This document shows, piece by piece, positions 43,739 to 52,916 of a stretch of 64,000 nt of DNA. The stretch is from assembly GCF_027533625.1 (NCBI RefSeq), contig NZ_JAQAGZ010000021.1, positions 1-64,000 of the forward strand, read 5' to 3'. How positions within the stretch are numbered: the first letter of the stretch is position 1; each line of letters begins with the position of its first letter. The notes below the pieces were generated by a model. It worked only from the letters and a program-made list of their open reading frames with translations. It searched no databases and was not told the DNA's origin. The DNA comes from Paenibacillus gyeongsangnamensis (GTDB lineage: Bacteria; Bacillota; Bacilli; Paenibacillales; NBRC-103111). The position numbers and the translations under genes are program-made.

Positions 43739-44320
43739 TCAACCTCCAGGTAAAGACATTTTCTTTAAAAGCTTATAGGTTATATAAAAAGTTTTCAGCT
43801 CATGAAGTGTACGATAACATTGCCCAAATAAAGCCCGAATGCTCCGATTAGCATAATAACAAGATGATAAGCCCAGAAAATCAGCAATATATTGGACTCG
43901 CCTGATATGAAACGAGTTGGAAATCACCGTACAGGTTTTCAAATTGAATTGCTTCATTATGGTTTGGCAATTGCTAATGTTTTGAATGGTATCAAGAGCA
44001 TTCTGTTCAAGAACGATTCGCTCCTCATTGACGGCGTGTCGTATCAAGTAATCACGCATAATTACAGCCTCAGATTGGGTAGACTTTACTGCGCCTCCGG
44101 TCAAAATGACCTTTTTGTAGTCAACTGAGCTTAAAAGATCAATCGCCGTTGTTAATCGTTCCTGAAGTAATGGATGTATATTATCGCCGTCACACTGAAA
44201 ACCCAAAATGATTAAGGCATCTGTTCCTTTTTTTTGAATAGGGGCTGTATGGAGCCATACGAAAAACAGAAGCAGGACGATAATCAAGCTTACAATCATG
44301 TATAGCAGCAGCATTAACAT
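43739..44320 (-). CDS. YdcF/SanA family (DUF218) membrane protein
   Basis: 193 residues from the ATG at 44320 (AGGTGA upstream); an earlier GTG-type start at 44362 lacks a site. One N-terminal membrane anchor (about 3-24), then the DUF218 domain with ALIILGFQCDG, ILTGGAVKSTQSEA, LEQNALDTIQN and SNSFHIRRV. Relatives act in envelope processes; substrate unknown. 43 nt after a Gfo/Idh gene. Confidence 0.87.
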   Translation of the reverse strand: MLMLLLYMIVSLIIVLLLFFVWLHTAPIQKKGTDALIILGFQCDGDNIHPLLQERLTTAIDLLSSVDYKKVILTGGAVKSTQSEAVIMRDYLIRHAVNEERIVLEQNALDTIQNISNCQTIMKQFNLKTCTVISNSFHIRRVQYIADFLGLSSCYYANRSIRALFGQCYRTLHELKTFYITYKLLKKMSLPGG

Positions 44321-44363
44321 TGAACATTCACCTAGTGTTAAAAAAATTAGCCCTTCACGCACA

Positions 44364-45353
44364 TCATGCTAAGACCTTCACAGGTTGGCCGAGACGGGCC
44401 GATTCACTGGCCGCCAACGCCACCATAGTGGAATGCATACCGTCCTCCCCGGTAATGGGTACCTGCTTTCCTTCCAGTAAAGCGTGAACGAATCCTTCGA
44501 TCATGTAAACGTACATATCATCACCCCAATAATTCCATTGGGCTTTGGTGAGGTCATCGCTGTACAGCTCATTGGTTTGGGCGAATGCATCAAGCGACAT
44601 CATCCCTTTGGAACCGATCAGATTCAGCTTCAAATCGCTTGAGGCCGGGTACGACTTCGGGCGGGACCAGCTGGGATCGATGACGGCAAATGCACCGTTA
44701 TCGAATTTAACGTGAACGATTCCCGCATCTTCCACCTCGATGTCATGGAACAACGTACCAGCCTCCGCATACACCTCTTCGGCACGCCAGCCCGTAAACC
44801 ACAAGATCAAATCCATCACATGAACGATATGATCCATGAAAGCCCCGCCGCCGGACAACGACCTATCCGTATACCATGACCTGGGCGCCGTCCCTTTGTT
44901 GCTACCTTTAATTATTGCAATTTCTCCGAGCTCTCCACGTTCTAGCGCCGCTTTCGCCTTCGCGACAGCGGGAAGGTACCTGCAAGGGAAAGCGGTCATC
45001 AATTGTACTCCGTTATCCCGGCAAGCGCCGATCATCGACTCCATATCTTCCCGAGTCGTTCCTAATGGCTTATTGCATAAAATATGCTTGCCGGCTCTCG
45101 CCGAATCTATGGTCATTTGCGCATGGCGCGTATTTTCGGAACAAATGACAACGGCATCCGCATCGGAGGCCAGCAATTCACGGTAGTCGGAATAATACCG
45201 CAGCCGATAGTCGTTAACCGGCGATTCCACGCGGGACCAATCTTGATCCGCAATTCCGACGATTTCGACTTCTTCTATCCGTGACAAGCATTGCAAAAAT
45301 TTGTTGGCATGACCATGGGCGAAGCTGATCATTCCAACTTTCAGTTTACGCAT
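44364..45353 (-). CDS. Gfo/Idh/MocA family oxidoreductase
   Basis: 329 residues. N-terminal Rossmann fold, CNKPLGTT with Lys in the EKP-equivalent position (Glu replaced by Asn), GGGAFMDHIVHVMDL with the conserved catalytic-type Asp/His, and a C-terminal beta-sheet domain. NAD(P)-dependent oxidation of a sugar or cyclitol is expected. Paired with a second Gfo/Idh gene 41 nt upstream in the ROK-regulated block. Confidence 0.9.
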   Translation of the reverse strand: MRKLKVGMISFAHGHANKFLQCLSRIEEVEIVGIADQDWSRVESPVNDYRLRYYSDYRELLASDADAVVICSENTRHAQMTIDSARAGKHILCNKPLGTTREDMESMIGACRDNGVQLMTAFPCRYLPAVAKAKAALERGELGEIAIIKGSNKGTAPRSWYTDRSLSGGGAFMDHIVHVMDLILWFTGWRAEEVYAEAGTLFHDIEVEDAGIVHVKFDNGAFAVIDPSWSRPKSYPASSDLKLNLIGSKGMMSLDAFAQTNELYSDDLTKAQWNYWGDDMYVYMIEGFVHALLEGKQVPITGEDGMHSTMVALAASESARLGQPVKVLA

Positions 45354-45394
45354 AGTTGTTCCTCCCAGATCAAAACGCTGAATATTTATTAAGG

Positions 45395-46375
45395 TTAAGA
45401 TTCAGATAAGCTCACAGGCTGCCCCGTACGAATCGATTCGATGGCAGCGGCGGCGATTTCGACCGCTTTTAAACCGTCATAAGCACTTACAACTGGATCA
45501 TTCCCCGTACGAATGCATTCCAGAAAATGGTTGAGCTCAGTCCAGTAGTTGGAATGGACAATGGGACTCTGTTCATTGACCACGGGTGATCCGTGCGGAC
45601 CTTCCCTTAGAACGGCTCTCAAGGTGATTCCGTCCCGGTTGCTATGCCGGATAGCGCCCTTTTTCCCGAATAGCTCGACTTCGGAAGTAAACGTGTCCGG
45701 TGACCCGAGGCACCCTTCCAGGTTCGCGATGGCGCCGCTTCGAAAACGGAGCGTCACAGAAGCATAGTCCAACGACTCCGTCCGATGATTCAACGCATAA
45801 ACGCTGCTGATCTCTCCAAGCGTCCACCGCATGAAATCGATGTCGTGAATGATGACATCCATAATAACCCCGCCACTCAGCCGGGGGTCCAAGAACCATT
45901 CCCTTCCCACTCCCGGATTGCCTGCCATCCGCTTCGCGTGGGCGATACCGACATCTCCAATGACTCCCTCGGAAATTTTACGTTTTATGTCGGCGTAGGC
46001 CGGAAAAAACCGGACGACATGCGCGACATACAGTTGTACGCCGTTTTCGTTGCAGCTCAGGATCATTTCTTCCGCATCTTTCGGCGATAACGCCAGCGGT
46101 TTTTCACATACGATATGCTTACCTGCTTTCGCCGCCTTCACCACAAGTTCTTTATGCAAATGACTCGGTACGGTTACGCATACCACTTGGATATTCTTAT
46201 CCGCCAGCAAGTCGTCTACCGATGAATAAGCCGATATTCCGTATTCCTCGGCAATTCGTTCCGCATGTTCTAGGCGGAGGTCACTAATGGCCGCCAATTC
46301 CACCCCCGGCATCCGACTCAACGCTTGTATATAAGTTACTCCCATTTTTCCGCAACCAATGACTGCAACTTTCAT
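45395..46375 (-). CDS. Gfo/Idh/MocA family oxidoreductase
   Basis: 326 residues. Dinucleotide loop GCGKMG, classical CEKPLAL, and GGVIMDVIIHDIDFMRW with the Asp and His of the active site, so all usual catalytic features are present. Its ATG overlaps the stop of the ROK regulator by 4 nt (ATGA). Likely oxidises the imported sugar or cyclitol (inositol-type substrates are common for this subgroup). Confidence 0.92.
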   Translation of the reverse strand: MKVAVIGCGKMGVTYIQALSRMPGVELAAISDLRLEHAERIAEEYGISAYSSVDDLLADKNIQVVCVTVPSHLHKELVVKAAKAGKHIVCEKPLALSPKDAEEMILSCNENGVQLYVAHVVRFFPAYADIKRKISEGVIGDVGIAHAKRMAGNPGVGREWFLDPRLSGGVIMDVIIHDIDFMRWTLGEISSVYALNHRTESLDYASVTLRFRSGAIANLEGCLGSPDTFTSEVELFGKKGAIRHSNRDGITLRAVLREGPHGSPVVNEQSPIVHSNYWTELNHFLECIRTGNDPVVSAYDGLKAVEIAAAAIESIRTGQPVSLSES

Positions 46376-47553
46376 CTATTCCTTACCTCCGGAAAAATCA
46401 AATGTCGGCGTTCTACTGTCTGAAACATATGATTGATAGCCAAACTTGCAGCACTTTTCGCACGGTCGGGCGCATGCATAATACTAACGATCTGGACTCC
46501 CTCGCAAAATTTCGGTACGACTCGCCTTAACTCTTGCTCGATAAGCGGAACCATATAAAAGCCTAACGTCTGCATGAGCTTTCCTGTCAAAAGCAAATGA
46601 TCGGGATTAAAAAAAGTGACGATGTTGGCCAAACCGCCTCCGATCGTTTCGGCCATTTCATTTAAATAAGAAACGATAGCCGCATCTCCGTCTCTTAAAA
46701 GCCGCTCGATTTCGACTAACGGGATGCCGAGCGTTTTCTCCATCCCGCCGATGGATGCCTTTGTAGTGAGACATCCCATGCCGCCACAATGGCAGCGTAC
46801 CGCTTTATCTCCAAAAAACGCTTTCGTATGACCGAATTCTCCGGCGACTCGGTGAGATCCGGTACTAATTTCTTTGCGGACAACGATAGCGCCTCCGATT
46901 CCATAGTCGAAGTAAATTGTAATGTTGTTCTCGGAAGCAGCCAGCAGTCCGTACGCATTCTCGTATTCCGCGATTACGTTGACGTCATTCTCAATCGCTG
47001 CCGGCAAGCCGAACCGCTCCTCCAACGCGTCTGCAAGCTTTAACTGATTCCAATGCAGTCCCGGCGCCGAGTGAACGAGTCCTTTCGAAGAATCGATCAA
47101 ACCTGGCACGCTAATCCCGATTCCTTTGGTCCTGCTTCGCAATAAGGGATCGTTCAGCAGCTCTTCAATGCCCTCGACCAAAACTTGCAAGGTGTGATTC
47201 CCGTCGGTGTAAAATTCGATGTCCTGTTCATATTGCCTAACCAATTCCTGGTTGAAATCGACGCAAACTACGCGAATTCGTTTTACGGTTAGTTCCACTC
47301 CTACCGCGTACATCCCTGATCGGTTAATTCTGAGCGGGATCGGCTTTCTCCCGCCGGTCGAAGCTGCAGGGTTACCTTCGAGCACGATTTGATCCTTCAG
47401 CAAACGGGATACGATATTCGTAATCGTCTGCTGCGTCAATCCGGTTTTCTCGGCTATCTCCACCCGGTAAATTGGCTCCTCATGGAAGATGAGATTTAAT
47501 ACCCGTTGTTCGTTTATATTTTTCATCAATTTCGGACTGGACAATTTGTACAT
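46372..47553 (-). CDS. ROK family transcriptional regulator (XylR/NagC type)
   Basis: 393 residues from the ATG at 47553, preceded by AGGAGG; a longer frame to 47610 overlaps the permease stop. N-terminal helix-turn-helix (RVEIAEKTGLTQQTITNIVS), then the ROK sugar-kinase-like fold with GGRKPIPL, GVELTVKRI and the zinc-type CHCGGMGC motif. It probably represses the importer block and is relieved by the incoming sugar. It sits inside the operon, between permease and oxidoreductase genes. Confidence 0.92.
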   Translation of the reverse strand: MYKLSSPKLMKNINEQRVLNLIFHEEPIYRVEIAEKTGLTQQTITNIVSRLLKDQIVLEGNPAASTGGRKPIPLRINRSGMYAVGVELTVKRIRVVCVDFNQELVRQYEQDIEFYTDGNHTLQVLVEGIEELLNDPLLRSRTKGIGISVPGLIDSSKGLVHSAPGLHWNQLKLADALEERFGLPAAIENDVNVIAEYENAYGLLAASENNITIYFDYGIGGAIVVRKEISTGSHRVAGEFGHTKAFFGDKAVRCHCGGMGCLTTKASIGGMEKTLGIPLVEIERLLRDGDAAIVSYLNEMAETIGGGLANIVTFFNPDHLLLTGKLMQTLGFYMVPLIEQELRRVVPKFCEGVQIVSIMHAPDRAKSAASLAINHMFQTVERRHLIFPEVRNR

Positions 47554-47606
47554 GCATGCAAACCTCCTAATAAAGAGCCGACTTTCCCCGTTACTGGTAA
47601 CGTTGG

Positions 47607-48449
47607 TCAACCCTTCATCCCCGAACTGATCATCCCGTCCAAAATATATCGCTGGTTGAACACGTATACGACGATTATCGGCAGCAAGGCAATGACCGAT
47701 GCAGTCATCAATAACGTCCAGTCTGTGGAATAAACCGAATGGAATTCCATCAATCCTTGCGATACCGTACGAAGAGCGGGGGAATGCGTGTACAGAACGG
47801 GACGGAGGAGATCATTCCAGTTGTTCATAAAAGCGATGACAAATAACGTCGCGAGCGGCGGACCCGATAATGGCAAAAAAATGTCTCTGTATACCCGAAA
47901 AGAGGAGCACCCGTCAATAATAGCTGCTTCTTCCAAGCCCGCGGGCACGGTCGAATAAAACTCCTTCAGCAAAAACGTCCCGAACGTTCCTACAAGCAGC
48001 GATGGAATGATGAGAGGAGCAAACGTATTGAGCCATCCGAGCTTGGAGAACATCAAAAATTCAGGAATGATCGTCACTTCTCCCGGGATCATCATTGTTC
48101 CGATCAAAATCGAGAAGATTATATGTTTTCCGGCGAACTGCATACGCGCGAAAGCAAATCCGGCCAAGGAGCAGGTCAACAATTGACCGAACGAAGCTGT
48201 CAAGGAGATGAACGTACTATTCCATAAATATAACATGAAATGGTGCTCGAACAGAACTTTGGCGTAGTTGTCCCACATGCCCGGCTTGAACATAAGGTCG
48301 GGAACTAGCTGCGGCGGGAATTCGAAAACGGCTCCTTTGGACTTAAACGTGGTGATAACCATCCAAAGGAACGGGAAAATCGTGGTTATACCGTATATGG
48401 TCAAAAACAAGTAGATGAAGAGCGGCTTGAGGCCTTTTCGCAGACTCAT
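47607..48449 (-). CDS. Sugar ABC transporter permease, MalG type
   Basis: 280 residues from the ATG at 48449, which overlaps the stop of the MalF-type gene (TGATG), showing translational coupling; an in-frame start at 48464 is less likely. Six membrane segments with the EAA loop EEAAIIDGCSSFRVYR. Confidence 0.92.
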   Translation of the reverse strand: MSLRKGLKPLFIYLFLTIYGITTIFPFLWMVITTFKSKGAVFEFPPQLVPDLMFKPGMWDNYAKVLFEHHFMLYLWNSTFISLTASFGQLLTCSLAGFAFARMQFAGKHIIFSILIGTMMIPGEVTIIPEFLMFSKLGWLNTFAPLIIPSLLVGTFGTFLLKEFYSTVPAGLEEAAIIDGCSSFRVYRDIFLPLSGPPLATLFVIAFMNNWNDLLRPVLYTHSPALRTVSQGLMEFHSVYSTDWTLLMTASVIALLPIIVVYVFNQRYILDGMISSGMKG

Positions 48450-49318
48450 CAATAATTCACCCATTTCCGCTTCAGCCAGAAATTCAGTCCTGTCAATAGC
48501 ACTGTTATCAGGAAGAGCACATACGACAATCCTGAAGCATATCCCATCCTATAATGGACAAATGCGTTTTGAAAAATATAATAGGACAGCGTAGTCGAAG
48601 AATTATAAGGGCCGCCTTCTGTCAACGTGTACGTGATGCCGAAGGTGTTCAACGACTCTACGACGGTAATGACAAGGACGAAAAATAACGTTGGGGTAAG
48701 CAGCGGGAGCGTTACCCGGAAGAATGACAAGACCGGACCCGCGCCGTCCATTTTTGCGGCTTCGCGCAATTCGTGCGGAATGGCTTGCAAGCCTGCTATA
48801 AAAATGATCGTCTGATAGCCAACCGATTTCCATACGTAAACAAACGCAAGCGAGTATAATGCATAATTTTTATCTCCCAGCCAGGAAATGCTGTCAACGG
48901 ATGGTTCCAGCAGCTTCAGGAGTGCGTTCAGCAGCCCGCCTTGCGGGCTAAGCATCCAGTTCCAGATCAATCCAACGGCGGCTACCGAGGTGATAACAGG
49001 CAAAAAAAAGACGGCCCGGAAAAACCGGATGCCCCTCATCTTTTCGTTCAATAAGACAGCGAAAAACAATCCGATCACGCAAACTCCGGCAGTAAAGATT
49101 ACAGCGAATTGTGCAGTACGTTTCATGATCTCCCAGAATTCCGCTGATGCCAGTATTTGCTTGTAGTTATCGAGTCCGATCCATTTCGGCGGCGAATAAA
49201 CGTTCCAATCGGTAAAACTGGCCAGAAATGACATCACGATCGGGATCAGCCTGAAGACCAAAAGCCCTACCAGCATGGGTAGCAGGAAAAGATACGCGGA
49301 TTTTTTGTATAAATGCAT
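48449..49318 (-). CDS. Sugar ABC transporter permease, MalF type
   Basis: 289 residues, six membrane segments, with the EAA motif REAAKMDGAGPVLSFFRV. ATG with AAGGAG upstream. It lies 63 nt after the binding-protein gene, with a stem-loop in the gap. Confidence 0.92.
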   Translation of the reverse strand: MHLYKKSAYLFLLPMLVGLLVFRLIPIVMSFLASFTDWNVYSPPKWIGLDNYKQILASAEFWEIMKRTAQFAVIFTAGVCVIGLFFAVLLNEKMRGIRFFRAVFFLPVITSVAAVGLIWNWMLSPQGGLLNALLKLLEPSVDSISWLGDKNYALYSLAFVYVWKSVGYQTIIFIAGLQAIPHELREAAKMDGAGPVLSFFRVTLPLLTPTLFFVLVITVVESLNTFGITYTLTEGGPYNSSTTLSYYIFQNAFVHYRMGYASGLSYVLFLITVLLTGLNFWLKRKWVNY

Positions 49319-49345
49319 GATCTGCTCCTTTGTCTTGCTAATGAA

Positions 49346-49374
49346 GCGGAAGGGGATGATCGATCCCCCTCCGC
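49346..49374 (-). promoter_or_regulatory. Stem-loop between binding-protein and permease genes
   Basis: A 12-bp stem (49346-49357 with 49363-49374, one mismatch), 5-nt loop, no T-run. Third example in the window of a hairpin at this importer junction. Confidence 0.55.
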
Positions 49375-49381
49375 ATCCCGC

Positions 49382-50737
49382 TTATTTTCGGCTCAAAATA
49401 TCGTTTGCGTATTTGGTCATGCTTTGAAGGGCGGCGTCGAACGGTTTCACACCATCAAATACCTGATCGAGTTCCCCGTTCATGCCCGATCCGACCGCCG
49501 CCGCGTAGCCGCGCCATTCCGACCATGATTTCGTATAGGAATTCGGCCCGATCGATTCGCCTTGCTTTAGAATCAAGCCTTTGTTATCAGGAAGTTTGCC
49601 TTTTTCCAGCCACGCATCCGACATAGCGGTCGGTTTGTAGGCCGGCACCTTACCGCCGGGGAATTGCTCCACGGGACGGGAGGGCCCGCTCATGAATTGT
49701 ATGAATTTCCATGCCGCTTCGACGTTTTTGGAACTTTTGGCGATCGCCATGTTATCCGGCCATCCGTAGGTCACTTCTTTAGTCGAATGCGGCCCGTGCG
49801 GAATGGTAGTCATGCCCCATTTGAATTTGTCGCCGACATCTTTGCGAAAGCCGTCGATTGCGAACGAACCTTCCACCAACATTGCGGCTTTGCCGGTTTG
49901 GAACATGGTTCCCTTCTGATCTCCCACCGACTTGGGCGACGGGGATACTTTATACTTCAACGTCAAATCTGTTAGAAACTGTAGCGCTTCTTTGGCGTTA
50001 TCGTTTACCTCGAATTTTGTTTTGTCCGCGTTCAGAATGTCACCGTTGTTTTGATAAATCCAGGGCTCTATTTGAGCATAGCGGCCGTAAGTAAAGAAGC
50101 CCCATTGATCTGGCTTGCCGTCGCCATTCGTATCGACGGTCAGCTTTTTCGCCGCATTCAAGAAATCGTCCCAAGTCCATTTTTCAGTCGGGTAAGACAC
50201 TCCAGCTTTATCGAACAGGTCCTTATTGTAATACAGTACAGTCGTAACATAGTTGATCGGGAACGCGTACATATCCCCCTTCTGCTTGTCCGGATAACGA
50301 ACAGCCGTATATAGGCTGGTGTAATAATCGTTTGATTTGATGTCTCGGTCGACGAGTTTTTGCATATCGTACAGCAATCCTTTACCCGCCCATTCGTCCA
50401 CATAACCCGAGCTCATATCCATCACGTCGGGCGTGCTTCCGGAAGCAGCCAACGCACTGATCTTCGTCCAATAAGTAGCGGGTTCGTACGCTTGCATATC
50501 AATCTCAATATTCGGGTTCTGTTTCGTGAATTGCGCGATCAGATCCCGGTTCAACTTCTCATTGGCTGGATCCCAGCTGAAATAAGTCAACTTTACTTTC
50601 TCATTGTTTGCAGTTTGAACACCGGTCGGTTGATTCGCGGTGGAGGTTCCGTTTGTTTGGCTGGTGCCACAACCGGCCAATAAACCAGTAATCCCTATCA
50701 GAGCCGCAAGAGCCGTAATCGATTTCTGTTTTAGCAT
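49382..50737 (-). CDS. Sugar ABC transporter solute-binding lipoprotein
   Basis: 451 residues. Lipobox LAGC with C23, then a Gln/Thr/Asn linker and a family 1 sugar-binding fold (KLTYFSWDPANEK start, YAFPINYVTTVLYYNKD). First gene of the ROK-regulated block. ATG with GGGAGAG upstream. Confidence 0.93.
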   Translation of the reverse strand: MLKQKSITALAALIGITGLLAGCGTSQTNGTSTANQPTGVQTANNEKVKLTYFSWDPANEKLNRDLIAQFTKQNPNIEIDMQAYEPATYWTKISALAASGSTPDVMDMSSGYVDEWAGKGLLYDMQKLVDRDIKSNDYYTSLYTAVRYPDKQKGDMYAFPINYVTTVLYYNKDLFDKAGVSYPTEKWTWDDFLNAAKKLTVDTNGDGKPDQWGFFTYGRYAQIEPWIYQNNGDILNADKTKFEVNDNAKEALQFLTDLTLKYKVSPSPKSVGDQKGTMFQTGKAAMLVEGSFAIDGFRKDVGDKFKWGMTTIPHGPHSTKEVTYGWPDNMAIAKSSKNVEAAWKFIQFMSGPSRPVEQFPGGKVPAYKPTAMSDAWLEKGKLPDNKGLILKQGESIGPNSYTKSWSEWRGYAAAVGSGMNGELDQVFDGVKPFDAALQSMTKYANDILSRK

Positions 50738-50953
50738 AACGATTTCTCTCCCTAATGTTAGTTTTTAAGTCTCTAATCCTGATCTTTCTCAATAAGAGAC
50801 GCCAGTTCGTATCTCCAATCGCAAGTTCTTCTCGACCGACCCCAGACCTCCCTAATTTTTTAAACATAATCAAATTATTTTAGTAAGCATCCTCATTTTA
50901 TAGGCGCAGCGTAAAACAGATATAAACTGCACGTTAAGAATTAATGAATTTGA

Positions 50954-51208
50954 TTATTCACGGCGGTTGAACCGATAACAGAACTCATCCGGGTTCTTAT
51001 CAATCGTAATTACGCGTGGGGATTGTATCCATTTTCCTTTGACTTTAATCTAAGTCTCGTCAACACGATAAGAATCATTTGTCGATTTCAAATAGGGTCG
51101 AATTCGCTTGTCTATTTCAGGACTAAACTGATGAACTGGGCGCATGATCGTCGTATGTGCAATATTCAATCCTCGTTCTTTCATCATTTCCGTTAAAGTC
51201 AGGGAGAC
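50954..51208 (-). pseudogene. Transposase relic, IS6-type N-part joined to an IS1595-like tail
   Basis: Minus-strand translation gives LTEMMKERGLNIAHTTIMR, FSPEIDKRIRP and RVDET-stop-IKVKGKW, the start of the IS6-family DDE domain with the Tyr of DETYIKVKG changed to a TAG stop. The frame then jumps to PRVITIDKNP (a later IS6 segment) and ends with DEFCYRFNRRE, which resembles the C-terminus of IS1595/ISXO2 transposases. So an internal deletion plus a junction with a second element is likely. Confidence 0.6.
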
Positions 51209-51210
51209 AG

Positions 51211-51258
51211 CAACATAAAAAAGCGCTGACCTCTCGCATTCAGCGCTTTTTTATGTTG
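51211..51258. terminator. 19-bp perfect hairpin, bidirectional terminator
   Basis: Arms 51211-51229 and 51240-51258, 10-nt loop. Runs of A and T inside the outer arms provide a U-tract on both strands. It lies 28 nt beyond the stop of the SMP-30 gene and would end the minus-strand block. Confidence 0.8.
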
Positions 51259-51286
51259 TGATACGAGGAGAGTCGAATTCCGCTTT

Positions 51287-52171
51287 TCAGCCGCGGACTG
51301 GAGGAATCCCCTGCACGTTCAGCCGGATCCGGTAAAATGAAGTGGAGGCGGTGATATACAGATCCCGGCCATCCCCTCCCCACGCCAAATTGGCGGTGAC
51401 TTCAGGCATTCGGATGACGCCAAGCTTCTCTCCCGACGGAGATACGATCCATATTCCGCCTCGCCCCGTAACGTATACGCGGCCTTCACGATCCACCTTC
51501 ATGCCGTCCGCTACTCCATTGCCTATAGTAGGATCCAGTTTCGTGAAGACACGACCGTTGATCAGGCTTCCCGTTGAAGTGACGTCGAACGCCCTAACGT
51601 GATCCCGCCCGGAGTCATCGACGTAAAGCGTTTGTTCATCCGGAGAAAAAGCGAGCCCGTTCGGTTTATCGAAATCGTCGACCAGCAGCCGCAGTTCCTC
51701 CGTTGCCGGATCGTACCGGTAGACGCCTTGAAACGGCAGCTCCTTTCCCTCGATGTGCCCTTTCAGGCCATAAGGCGGATCCGTAAAGTAAATGGAACCG
51801 TCCGACTTGACGACAATATCGTTCGGGCTGTTTAATCGTTTACCTTGGTAATGCGTCGCCACATCGGTAATGGTCCCGTCGGCTTCCGTTCTGGTTACTT
51901 TTCGGCTTCCATGATGACACGCCAAGAGACGCCTTTGCCCGTCGAGGGTGAGTCCATTCGAATGATCACTGGGGGTCCGGTAAACGGAATACCCTTCCGT
52001 TGGCGTCCACCGATATATCGTACTCGCCGGGATATCGCTAAAATAAAGACATTGCTGTACGCTATCCCAAACCGGACCTTCAACGAACCGGAAATCGGTT
52101 TCGAGCCGCTCCAGAACGGCGCCTTCCGGAATAACCATATGAATTTCGTCGGAAAATGTTAAAATATCCAT
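51287..52171 (-). CDS. SMP-30/gluconolactonase family protein
   Basis: 294 residues from the ATG at 52171 with AGGAGG 5 nt upstream; a longer frame to 52240 overlaps the cyclase gene. Six-bladed propeller with metal ligands in FVEGPVW (Glu), NSPNDIVV (Asn) and YVDDSGRD (Asp). It would hydrolyse an aldonolactone to the acid. It follows the cyclase-family gene by 25 nt. Confidence 0.9.
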   Translation of the reverse strand: MDILTFSDEIHMVIPEGAVLERLETDFRFVEGPVWDSVQQCLYFSDIPASTIYRWTPTEGYSVYRTPSDHSNGLTLDGQRRLLACHHGSRKVTRTEADGTITDVATHYQGKRLNSPNDIVVKSDGSIYFTDPPYGLKGHIEGKELPFQGVYRYDPATEELRLLVDDFDKPNGLAFSPDEQTLYVDDSGRDHVRAFDVTSTGSLINGRVFTKLDPTIGNGVADGMKVDREGRVYVTGRGGIWIVSPSGEKLGVIRMPEVTANLAWGGDGRDLYITASTSFYRIRLNVQGIPPVRG

Positions 52172-52196
52172 CAGTACCTCCTGATATTTTGCTTGG

Positions 52197-52862
52197 TTAA
52201 TCGAAGACCATCGCCACCGCTCTGACCGGCGCTCCACCAAAACCTTTTAATTTTAACGGAAACGCGCACAAAAACCATCTTTCTTCCGTAAGCAGCTCTT
52301 CCGTCAAATACAATTCCTCTAAAGGCCAAATTTCATTTGACAGCAAAATTTCATGCGGAGGCACCGCTTTTTCCATACCCCATCCGCCGATGCTTAATCC
52401 GTCGAGCCCGACGCCTTTGACTTTATGGTCTACAAGCCACTCAGCCCCTTCACCGGACAAGTAGGGCCACTGGTGATAATACTCCTTCGTATACCCCCGT
52501 TTTTTCCCCCATCCGGTACAAAGGAGGACAATATCTCCTGGGCGCACGATGTCTTTATAAGGCTCCAGATGTTCCACGCCTATCGGAGTGTCGGCTGCGA
52601 TCCCGAATAAATCGACGGGTACCGCCTCACCTTGAAACCGGTCAATCGGGATTTGTTCGATCGTCTTCCCCTCCGGATAGAAATGAAAGGGCGCATCCAG
52701 GTGGGTAGCCGTATGCACATTCATCTGAATCCGTTCCGCGGTATATCCGTCATTCGGATAAATCGCCTCATAACGCACATCGACCATTTCGTAAGTCGGC
52801 CACCCCGGACAATTATGATAAACGGGTTGGGACAAATCGATGATTTTCCGAATAGACGGCAC
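52197..52862 (-). CDS. Cyclase family protein (kynurenine formamidase-like)
   Basis: 221 residues from a GTG with GAGGTAG upstream. Contains the family metal motif HTATHLDAPFHF and a later HEILL region. Metal-dependent hydrolases of this family act on amides, lactones or formamides; with a lactonase next to it, a sugar-acid role is plausible, but the substrate is unknown. Confidence 0.87.
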   Translation of the reverse strand: MPSIRKIIDLSQPVYHNCPGWPTYEMVDVRYEAIYPNDGYTAERIQMNVHTATHLDAPFHFYPEGKTIEQIPIDRFQGEAVPVDLFGIAADTPIGVEHLEPYKDIVRPGDIVLLCTGWGKKRGYTKEYYHQWPYLSGEGAEWLVDHKVKGVGLDGLSIGGWGMEKAVPPHEILLSNEIWPLEELYLTEELLTEERWFLCAFPLKLKGFGGAPVRAVAMVFD

Positions 52863-52916
52863 GGTTCTACCTCATTTCGTTTTCATTGTATGAACTTCAG
52901 GCCTTGGTTCAACGCT

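Larger units (their letters stand above)
50738..51286. other. Intergenic region holding transposase relics and a terminator
   Basis: 549 nt between the binding-protein gene and the SMP-30 gene. It contains the promoter region of the importer block (boxes not assigned), a chimeric transposase relic at 50954-51208 and a 19-bp hairpin at 51211-51258. Confidence 0.6.
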
